A DNA stretch of 7,405 nucleotides from an uncultured Collinsella sp. (lineage in GTDB: Bacteria > Actinomycetota > Coriobacteriia > Coriobacteriales > Coriobacteriaceae). The stretch covers positions 1-7,405 of the forward strand of contig UQSC01000088.1 of NCBI GenBank assembly GCA_900543615.1, given 5' to 3'. The translations under genes were made by a program, and so were the position numbers. The notes below the pieces were generated by a model. The model was given only the letters and a program-made list of their open reading frames with translations. It had not been told where the DNA came from and made no database searches. Within the stretch, counting starts at the first letter, position 1, and the number at the start of each line of letters is the position of its first letter. This document shows positions 1-5,216 of the stretch, piece after piece.

Positions 1-15
1 GTGTATAAGAGACAG
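1..15 (+). other. Residual Tn5 mosaic-end sequencing adapter (left)
   Basis: The first 15 bases, GTGTATAAGAGACAG, are the inner 15 bases of the 19-bp Tn5 mosaic end used in Nextera-type library construction. The same 15 bases occur in inverted orientation at the right edge. This is technical sequence, not genome. It interrupts the permease gene that runs off this edge, so the real genomic sequence starts at about base 16. Confidence 0.96.
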
Positions 16-175
16 GGGCAAGAAGGGGCGCCAGAATCGCGGTCAGGGCGACCAGCACCAGCACGACGGCGGCAATCTTAGAAGACAGCGTCATCTTCTT
101 CCAGCCACCGAGCTTGAGCCCCTTGGAGGCAGCCTTCTCGAGCTGCTCGGTTTGCTTCTCTCGAATCTTTACCAT
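16..175 (-). CDS. oppC: Oligopeptide/dipeptide ABC transporter permease, OppC/DppC type (N-terminal part only)
   Basis: The gene begins with ATG at 173-175, three bases after the oppB stop, and is cut by adapter after 53 genomic codons. The visible protein starts MVKIREKQTEQLEKAASKGL, a charged cytoplasmic N-terminus. It is followed from about residue 34 by a hydrophobic stretch, KIAAVVLVLVALTAILAPLL, which is the first membrane helix. A basic head, one helix ending in an APLLA-like motif and a position directly after oppB match the OppC_N region of the second permease of peptide importers. OppC would pair with OppB to form the inner-membrane channel. An AGGA lies within the oppB end, 11 bases before the ATG, so translation is probably coupled to oppB. 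The EAA loop and remaining helices are outside the window. The role is inferred from position and N-terminal pattern; DppC or another family member is equally possible. Confidence 0.8.
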
Positions 176-178
176 AAT

Positions 179-1135
179 CTACACCGTCCTGATGCGCGGG
201 TTGATGAGCAGGTAGAGCATGTCAACCACGATGTTGATGATGATGAAGGCAAGAGCAACGACGATGACGACGCCCTGAACCAGGTTCGCCTCGTTGCCCT
301 GAACGCCCTGCAGGATCGCAGTACCCATGCCGGGGAGGTTGAAGATGACCTCGATGACGACAGCACCGCCCATGAGGTAGCCGATCTTAAGACCGAGGGT
401 GGTGACCGGGGTGATCAGTGCGTTGCGCAAAACGTTGATGCCGACGACGACCTTCTCGGGAACGCCGGCGCCGCGAGCCATACGGACATAGTCCTTATCG
501 AGCTCCTCGACCATGGCCGTACGCACGATACGAGTCATCTGACCTGTCAGCGGGAATGCCAGAGCGATGGCGGGCATGATCATGCGCGCCAAATAACCTG
601 CCGGGTTGGTGGTGAAGTGAGGTAGAGCACCGGACGCCGGAAGCACCTTAAGGTAGGAAGAGAACAGCAGGATCAACAGAACGGCAAGCCAGAACGACGG
701 GGTTGCCAAGCCGGCGATGGAGAAGACGCGGATCACTTGGTCCGGCCATTTATCGCGATACAGTGCCGCGATGACGCCGAGCAAAAACGAGACGACCGCG
801 CCGATGGCAAGACCGATGAAGGTCAGCTGCATCGTGACGGGCAGGGCCGTGGAGATGCGCTTGGCAACGGAGTTGCGAGCAGCACCATAGGTGCCCATGT
901 CACCATGGATCAGATCGCCCATATAGCGCACGTAGCGCACGGGCCAGGGGTCGTCCAGACCATACTTCTCATGGTACTCGGCAACCGCCTCGGGCGAGGC
1001 ACCGTCACCCAACGCCGTATAGGCGGGGTCGGTCTTGGAGAACGACATAAGGAAGAACACCAGGACGGTGACGCCCAATGCCATGATCGGCAGCGCCACG
1101 AGACGCCTTCCAATCAAACGTAGCAAGTTGTTCAC
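179..1135 (-). CDS. oppB: Oligopeptide/dipeptide ABC transporter permease, OppB/DppB type
   Basis: This is a full-length permease of 318 residues, the usual size for the family, forming half of the membrane channel of a peptide importer. The N-terminus MNNLLRLIGRRLVALPIMAL leads into helix 1 (about 11-33). A periplasmic segment containing SPEAVAEYHEKYGLDDPW (about 47-64) is typical of OppB/DppB proteins. Further hydrophobic segments lie near 100-126, 137-160, 183-205, 250-265 and 287-311, six in all. The EAA-type cytoplasmic loop that contacts the ATPase is at about 210-227 (EELDKDYVRMARGAGVPE). The C-terminus contains the characteristic VDMLYLLINPRIR. I chose the GTG at 1133-1135 because AGGGGAG lies five bases upstream (1141-1147). 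An in-frame TTG at 1166-1168 would add 11 non-membrane residues without a ribosome binding site. It follows oppA after about 155 bases containing a hairpin and a palindrome, and precedes oppC by three bases. The substrate cannot be told from the permease. Confidence 0.93.
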   Translation of the reverse strand: MNNLLRLIGRRLVALPIMALGVTVLVFFLMSFSKTDPAYTALGDGASPEAVAEYHEKYGLDDPWPVRYVRYMGDLIHGDMGTYGAARNSVAKRISTALPVTMQLTFIGLAIGAVVSFLLGVIAALYRDKWPDQVIRVFSIAGLATPSFWLAVLLILLFSSYLKVLPASGALPHFTTNPAGYLARMIMPAIALAFPLTGQMTRIVRTAMVEELDKDYVRMARGAGVPEKVVVGINVLRNALITPVTTLGLKIGYLMGGAVVIEVIFNLPGMGTAILQGVQGNEANLVQGVVIVVALAFIIINIVVDMLYLLINPRIRTV

Positions 1136-1140
1136 GTTCT

Positions 1141-1147
1141 CTCCCCT
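1141..1147 (-). promoter_or_regulatory. Ribosome binding site of oppB
   Basis: On the minus strand AGGGGAG ends five bases before the GTG at 1133-1135. This decides the oppB start in favour of GTG over the upstream in-frame TTG. Confidence 0.8.
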
Positions 1148-1175
1148 TTCTTTTGTCGGTAGGACCAACTGGTAT

Positions 1176-1193
1176 ATGAGTATGGATACTCAT
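1176..1193. repeat. 18-bp palindrome in the oppA-oppB gap
   Basis: ATGAGTATGGATACTCAT has perfect 8-bp arms around a 2-base centre. A two-base loop is too small for a stable RNA hairpin, so a dimeric DNA-binding protein site is the likelier reading. On the minus strand it lies between TTGTAA and TATACC, which are 16 bases apart and could form a weak internal promoter for oppBC with the palindrome filling the spacer. The palindrome is certain; the operator and promoter roles are guesses. Confidence 0.5.
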
Positions 1194-1196
1194 TAC

Positions 1197-1230
1197 AAGA
1201 CCCGAGCGACATCGAGGCCGCCCGGGTCTT
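1197..1230 (-). terminator. GC-rich intercistronic hairpin between oppA and oppB
   Basis: The arms 1197-1208 and 1219-1230 pair over 12 bp with a single G-U wobble in the minus-strand RNA, around a 10-base loop. It begins about 60 bases after the oppA stop. On the minus strand no good U-run follows (the next bases are GTAATG). It therefore looks more like an mRNA-stabilising or partially attenuating element than a full terminator, of the kind often found after binding-protein genes in importer operons. On the plus strand the stem is followed by TTTGTTT, so it could stop antisense transcription efficiently. Confidence 0.6.
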
Positions 1231-1290
1231 TGTTTCAACTATGAGGACGTTGCCTTACGACCGACGCCCCACATATGACTCAAGCGAGTC

Positions 1291-2904
1291 TTAGGCCTTG
1301 ACGGTCGCGACGCCCCTGAAGGACATGCTCGTCGTGCCGATGCCCTTGAAGCCATCGAGGGCCTCGCCGTTGGGCGCGGTGGACGGATCGTCCCAGGAAG
1401 CGGAGACGGTCTTGACGTGGACAACGGGGTACAGAACAGCGTTGTCGGCGATGATGTCGAAGCACTCGTTCCACTTCTTCTGCTGCTCGTCGCCCTCGGC
1501 GGCAAGAGCCTCGTCCATGAGACCGTGGAGCTTCTCCCACTCAGCGGAATCCTTCCACGGGCAACGGGTCTGCATCCAGACGTTGTCACCGTACCACCAG
1601 TTGAGCAGCAGGTCAGGGTCGGCGCCGAAGCAGGACGGATCGCCAGGAGCGAGAAGGATATCGTAGGCCTCGCCGCCGTCGATGGCAGCGTAGGTGGCCG
1701 GCGAGGTATCGGTCTGGATGGTCACATCGAAGCCGAGAGCGTCGAGGTCGTTCTTGACCTGGGCGGCCATGCCCTTGATCTGCTCGTTGTCGGTAGTGCG
1801 CAGGGTGATGGCGCCCGGGGTGATGCCAGACTCTTCGATGAGCTTCTTGGCCTTCTTGGCGTCAGTCTTGTACACCGTGGAAGCCTCATGATAGTTGGTG
1901 AAGCTCTTGGGCAGGTAGCAGCTGGCAGCGGTGGCAAGGCCGGCGAAGGTGTTGGTGATCATCTTCTCGGTGTCGAGCGCGTACATGACGGCCTGACGGA
2001 CCTTGACGTTGTTCCAAGGCTCCTTGGCGACGTTGAACATGATGAAGCGGGTGCCGAAACCCTGAACGTTATCGATCTTGCAGCCAGCGCTCTCGAGCTG
2101 GTCGACGGCGTCAGCGGTGACGAGCTCCATAACGAGCGTGGAGCCCTCCTGCTGAGCGGTAACGCGAGCGGTGGGGTCGGTCAGGATGCTGTACTGGATC
2201 TTCTTATCCTCGGCAGCATACTCACCGTTGTACTCGGGGTTGGGAACCAGGGTGATCTCGGTATCGGAGATAGAGTCGTACATCCAGGGGCCGGAACCGA
2301 TCGGCTGCTTGGCGCGATCCTCCTCGGCCTGGGTAGCCGGGGTAACGCGGATGATGGCCAGACGATCCTTGAGCAGGGAGAAGTTGGGGACCTTGGTCTT
2401 GACCGTTACAGTGCTGGTGTCCTTGGCCTCGATGGACTCGAAGGGCTGGAAGAACGGAGCATAGGTAGCGGAAGCAGCGCAAGCGGTGTAGGAGGCAACG
2501 ACGTCGTCAGCAGTGACCTCGGTGCCATCGGAGAACTTGGCGCCCTTGCGGATGGTGACCTCGAAGGTAGTGTCGTCCACGGACTTGGGATCGTCGGTGG
2601 CGAGCTCGTTGAAGGTGCTGTAGTCGTGGTAATCGATGCCGTAGAGGCCCTCGATGACGTGCCAGTTAGCACCCAGGCCCACAGCGGAGCCGGTGCTGGC
2701 GGGGTCGAAGCTGGACGGAGCGTAAGCGGAACCAGCGGTGATCACGCCGCCGCCACGGTTGGCGGAATCGGTGGAACCGGAAGCGGAACCCTCGTCGTTG
2801 GAACTGCCACCGCAGCCGGTGAGACCAAGCCCTGCGACAGCAGCGACGCTGCCGGTGAGGCCGAGGAACGAACGCCTGGACATACCCTTGTTGATGATGG
2901 CCAT
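1291..2904 (-). CDS. oppA: Peptide ABC transporter substrate-binding lipoprotein (SBP_bac_5 family), Tat-exported
   Basis: This 537-residue extracytoplasmic binding protein captures peptides (or a related solute) and delivers them to the OppB/OppC channel. The N-terminus has a twin-arginine motif, SRRSFLG (residues 9-15), a hydrophobic stretch, and a lipobox LTGC with the lipidated Cys at 31. Export by Tat followed by lipid anchoring is therefore expected. A Ser/Gly/Asp-rich linker (about 32-52) precedes the folded domain. The family signature, here KFSDGTEVTADDV, is at about 123-135. The length fits the family. I chose ATG 2902-2904 because AGGAGA lies four bases upstream (2909-2914). An in-frame TTG at 2917-2919 would add five residues and overlap that site. 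It is the first gene of oppA-oppB-oppC, with a control region upstream at about 2970-3104. Dipeptide or oligopeptide binding is inferred from the family; the exact ligand is unknown, and nickel or sugar-peptide binding members also exist. Confidence 0.93.
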   Translation of the reverse strand: MAIINKGMSRRSFLGLTGSVAAVAGLGLTGCGGSSNDEGSASGSTDSANRGGGVITAGSAYAPSSFDPASTGSAVGLGANWHVIEGLYGIDYHDYSTFNELATDDPKSVDDTTFEVTIRKGAKFSDGTEVTADDVVASYTACAASATYAPFFQPFESIEAKDTSTVTVKTKVPNFSLLKDRLAIIRVTPATQAEEDRAKQPIGSGPWMYDSISDTEITLVPNPEYNGEYAAEDKKIQYSILTDPTARVTAQQEGSTLVMELVTADAVDQLESAGCKIDNVQGFGTRFIMFNVAKEPWNNVKVRQAVMYALDTEKMITNTFAGLATAASCYLPKSFTNYHEASTVYKTDAKKAKKLIEESGITPGAITLRTTDNEQIKGMAAQVKNDLDALGFDVTIQTDTSPATYAAIDGGEAYDILLAPGDPSCFGADPDLLLNWWYGDNVWMQTRCPWKDSAEWEKLHGLMDEALAAEGDEQQKKWNECFDIIADNAVLYPVVHVKTVSASWDDPSTAPNGEALDGFKGIGTTSMSFRGVATVKA

Positions 2905-2908
2905 GTCT

Positions 2909-2914
2909 TCTCCT
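2909..2914 (-). promoter_or_regulatory. Ribosome binding site of oppA
   Basis: AGGAGA on the minus strand is separated by AGAC from the ATG at 2902-2904. It selects this ATG over the in-frame TTG at 2917-2919 and over the internal ATG seven codons later, just before the twin arginines. Confidence 0.85.
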
Positions 2915-2973
2915 ATCAATAGAGAATCTTACCCGGGAGCACCTAGACTTGCCCCCGCGCAACTTGCGGACGA

Positions 2974-3001
2974 TATATACCTTACCTACCGACGGACCCA
3001 A
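2974..3001 (-). promoter_or_regulatory. Candidate proximal promoter of oppA (P2)
   Basis: On the minus strand TTGGGT (2996-3001) and TATATA (2974-2979) are separated by 16 bases. The -35 match is poor (TTG only) and the -10 is moderate. Transcription would start near 2967 and give a leader of about 60 bases. It is listed as an alternative to the distal candidate at 3051-3079. Confidence 0.3.
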
Positions 3002-3040
3002 CTGAGGTGCCGCGCTCGGCGACCGATACATACATACGCT

Positions 3041-3063
3041 TGAACGGTATTTACTACCGTTCA
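3041..3063. promoter_or_regulatory. 23-bp perfect inverted repeat, probable operator ahead of oppA
   Basis: The arms TGAACGGTA (3041-3049) and TACCGTTCA (3055-3063) are perfect 9-bp reverse complements around a 5-base centre. The repeat is about 137 bases upstream of the oppA start and overlaps the candidate -10 box at 3051-3056, which is a classic place for a repressor operator. No U-run follows on either strand, so a terminator is unlikely. The regulator is not encoded in the window. Confidence 0.6.
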
Positions 3064-3079
3064 CCGAATTCATTGACAA
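3051..3079 (-). promoter_or_regulatory. Candidate distal promoter of oppABC (P1)
   Basis: On the minus strand TTGTCA (3074-3079) is followed after exactly 17 bases by TAGTAA (3051-3056). The -35 is a 5/6 match to the sigma-70 consensus and the -10 only 3/6. It earns a place because the -10 lies inside the perfect inverted repeat at 3041-3063. Transcription would start near 3044 and leave a leader of about 140 bases. Confidence 0.4.
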
Positions 3080-3101
3080 ACGATTCGCCAGACAGTATGT
3101 A
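3073..3101 (+). promoter_or_regulatory. Promoter-like sequence pointing toward the 3' end of uvrC
   Basis: On the plus strand a perfect TTGACA (3073-3078) is followed after 17 bases by TATGTA (3096-3101). It overlaps the -35 of the opposing oppA promoter candidate. No convincing plus-strand gene lies downstream, so if active it would make a short or antisense RNA running into uvrC. The -10 match is weak. Confidence 0.25.
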
Positions 3102-3129
3102 TCGACGAGGTGAGATATCAGTCTTCGTC

Positions 3130-3150
3130 AACCCGCAGGATAGCAGGGTT
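3130..3150. other. Small intergenic hairpin between uvrC and oppA
   Basis: AACCCGC (3130-3136) can pair with GCAGGGTT (3143-3150) over seven base pairs with one bulged base and a six-base loop. Neither strand shows a U-run after it. It may contribute to ending or protecting the uvrC transcript, but it could be chance. Confidence 0.25.
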
Positions 3151-3221
3151 ATTCACCATGGCTAGTCAAACGTTTTAGCGTTAATAAAACCCGAAATCAG
3201 GAGGTAATCGCCGCGAAATAA

Positions 3222-3244
3222 ATGATTGAAAATCAGCCAATCAT
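3222..3244 (-). terminator. Weak terminator-like hairpin after uvrC
   Basis: ATGATTG and CAATCAT form perfect 7-bp arms around a 9-base loop, beginning about 26 bases after the uvrC stop. On the minus strand it is followed by TTATTT. The stem is AT-rich and therefore weak, so termination may be partial. No stronger hairpin with a U-tract is visible in the 365-base gap. Confidence 0.3.
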
Positions 3245-3269
3245 GTATATCAGTTGTTTAGAAGCGCGT

Positions 3270-5216
3270 TTAGTTTTCGGAACGGCTGGCCGATGCCTGG
3301 ACGCGCTCGGCATTCCATGCAACAAGTGCCTCGTGGACCGCTTTGGCGACATCGGCCGGAACGCCTCGAACTTCTGCAATCTCCTGCTCGCTTGCCGCGC
3401 GCAAGCGCTTCATCGAGCCAAAATGGCGCATGATGGCACGTTTTCTAGTGGGTCCCACGCCCGGAACGTCGTCAAGCACCGAAACCGTCATTGCCTTATC
3501 GCGCAACTCGCGGTGGAACGTAATCGCAAATCGGTGGGATTCATCGCGAACCTGCTTGATCAGATAAAGCGAAGCGGAGCCGGTCGGTAGCACGACGGGA
3601 GTCTCGTCCCACAGCACGAAAACCTCCTCATCGGCCTTTGCCAAGCCACAGACTGGTATATCGAGGCCGAGCGCCTCAAGTTGCTTAATTGCAGCGGTCA
3701 ATTGCGGCTTGCCGCCATCGACAACGAGCAAATCGGGGCGCGAGCCAAAGCGCTCGTCCGCCATGCGCTCGGGAGCATAGCGACGCCCCAGAACCTCGGA
3801 CATCGATACGAAGTCGTTCGCCTCGTCCAATTCGGCCTGAATTTTAAAGCGACGATACTGGCCCTTGTCGGCACGGCCGTTGGTAAACACCACCATCGAA
3901 GCGACGGTAAAGGTGCCGTGCAACGTCGAGATATCGAAGCACTCGATGCGCAACGGCGGCGCAGGCAGCGCCAGCGCACTTTCGAGCTCCAGGAGCGCCT
4001 GATTGGTGCGATCGTCAGCATACCCCGTGCGCATCATGTAGCGCATGAGGGCATGGCGCGCATTTTTGGAAGCCATATCGAGCAGGCGGTGCTTTTCGCC
4101 GCGCTGCGGCCTATGGAGATGGCAAGAGCGTTCGCGCTTGCCCGCAAGCCACTCCCCCAACGCTTCAGCATCCTCAAGCTCGACAGAGAGATTGATCTCG
4201 GCTGGAATATCGGCCGTCTCGTCGTAATAGCGCTTAAGAAAACCCGCTTGAAGCTCTTCCTCGTCGACATCCAGGCCTTTATCGAGGATGAACTCACAAG
4301 TTCGAACCGTTCGGCCCTCGCGAACGACAAAGACACAGGCGGCAGAGATAGTCTCTTCGCGATAGAAGCCGATGACGTCGATATCGACGCTTGATGGAAA
4401 AACGACCTGTTGGCGATCGTCCAGGCCCCTAATGACTTCCAGACGACGCTTGACGCGCGCCGCGCGTTCAAAATCGAGCGTCTCGGCTGCCTCCGTCATC
4501 TCGGACGTAAGCTCGTCGACGACATCCTTGCGATGGCCCGACAAGAAACGTTCGACACGCTTGACGTTCTTGGCATAGTCGGCAGGGGAAATCGCGCCGA
4601 CGCATGCGCCCGGCCCGCGCCCGACATGGTAGTCAAAGCAGGGGCGCCCGTTTTGTGCGCAAATCATATTGACGATGTCTTCTTCGCCCTTATGAGATTC
4701 GACGATGCGGCGGCAGCGGCGCCATTCCGCACAGGATGCCGAGCAAATAGGAATAACCTTGCGCAGCGTATCGATGGTCTCACGCGCCGCACGGCTATCG
4801 GTATAGGGACCAAAATAGCGCGTGCCGGACTTATGGCGCTCGCGCGTGTATTTAATAGCGGGAAAGAGATCGCTCTTAGTAATGGCGATAAAGGGATAGC
4901 TCTTATCGTCCTTAAGGTCGACGTTGAAGTACGGATGGTACTGGCCGATCAGATTGCGCTCGAGCACCAATGCCTCGTGCTCGGTCTCCACCACGATATA
5001 GTCGAAGCTCGCCACCAGCTGCATCATGAGCGGGATCTTTTGACGCTCGTCCTGCAGCGTCACGTATTGACGCATACGGGCACGCAAGTTTTTTGCCTTG
5101 CCCACATAGATGACATCGCCCTTGGCATCTTTCCAAAGGTAGCAGCCGGGTTGCGTGGGAACGCGCGAAACCTGCTCGGCAAGTGTTGGAATGTTGTCGT
5201 GACCTGCCACACGCAC
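3270..5216 (-). CDS. uvrC: UvrABC system protein C (excision nuclease subunit)
   Basis: UvrC makes both incisions around a lesion during nucleotide excision repair after UvrA/UvrB damage recognition. At 648 residues it is slightly long but normal. The N-terminal GIY-YIG nuclease domain (about 18-100) shows GCYLW, IYVGKAKNLRAR and EALVLERNLI. A UVR helix pair for UvrB contact is near 232-262 (DELTSEMTEAAETLDFERAA). The RNase H-like 5'-incision domain carries Asp428 (ECFDIS), Asp500 (VVDGG) and His561 (DESHRFAI), the expected catalytic set. Tandem helix-hairpin-helix motifs occupy about 582-632 (DDVPGVGPTRKRAI). The cysteine region is odd: Cys193 and Cys205 are kept, but the Cys expected at 201 is Gly, and an insertion of about 23 residues between 158 and 193 carries extra Cys. 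The GTG start immediately follows the murJ TAG. A second GTG two codons later is an alternative; neither has a strong ribosome site, which suits translational coupling. Confidence 0.97.
   Translation of the reverse strand: MRVAGHDNIPTLAEQVSRVPTQPGCYLWKDAKGDVIYVGKAKNLRARMRQYVTLQDERQKIPLMMQLVASFDYIVVETEHEALVLERNLIGQYHPYFNVDLKDDKSYPFIAITKSDLFPAIKYTRERHKSGTRYFGPYTDSRAARETIDTLRKVIPICSASCAEWRRCRRIVESHKGEEDIVNMICAQNGRPCFDYHVGRGPGACVGAISPADYAKNVKRVERFLSGHRKDVVDELTSEMTEAAETLDFERAARVKRRLEVIRGLDDRQQVVFPSSVDIDVIGFYREETISAACVFVVREGRTVRTCEFILDKGLDVDEEELQAGFLKRYYDETADIPAEINLSVELEDAEALGEWLAGKRERSCHLHRPQRGEKHRLLDMASKNARHALMRYMMRTGYADDRTNQALLELESALALPAPPLRIECFDISTLHGTFTVASMVVFTNGRADKGQYRRFKIQAELDEANDFVSMSEVLGRRYAPERMADERFGSRPDLLVVDGGKPQLTAAIKQLEALGLDIPVCGLAKADEEVFVLWDETPVVLPTGSASLYLIKQVRDESHRFAITFHRELRDKAMTVSVLDDVPGVGPTRKRAIMRHFGSMKRLRAASEQEIAEVRGVPADVAKAVHEALVAWNAERVQASASRSEN

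Larger units (their letters stand above)
3024..3104. repeat. Outer inverted repeat pair flanking the oppA promoter region
   Basis: CGATACATAC at 3024-3033 and its exact reverse complement at 3095-3104 form a 10-bp inverted pair 71 bases apart. The pair encloses both the 23-bp palindrome at 3041-3063 and the candidate -35 box at 3074-3079. The left copy runs on into another CATAC, so the TACA unit is partly iterated there. Two distant identical sites around a promoter are compatible with cooperative binding or a small repression loop. The match is directly visible; the function is inferred. Confidence 0.5.

Noticed and set aside
1417..2922. A 501-codon open frame on the plus strand opposite oppA
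   Set aside because: Its protein is a low-complexity run of Gly, Val, Asp and Leu with no domain, as expected when reading opposite a GC-rich gene; the minus-strand frame is a clear binding protein with signal peptide and ribosome binding site.
2905..3040. A riboswitch or T-box in the oppA leader
   Set aside because: I saw no T-box core, no recognised aptamer consensus and no terminator/antiterminator pair before the oppA start.
3041..3063. The perfect inverted repeat read as an intrinsic terminator
   Set aside because: Neither side is followed by a U-run, and its position over a -35/-10 pair fits an operator better.
3024..3104. The repeated ATAC/TACA units as a CRISPR or tandem repeat array
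   Set aside because: There are only two 10-base copies in inverted orientation, without regular spacers or adjacent cas genes.
3222..3590. A 122-codon plus-strand frame after AGGAGGT at 3199-3205
   Set aside because: The spacing from the ribosome-binding-like sequence to the ATG is 16 bases, too long, and most of the frame lies antisense to uvrC with no recognisable protein.
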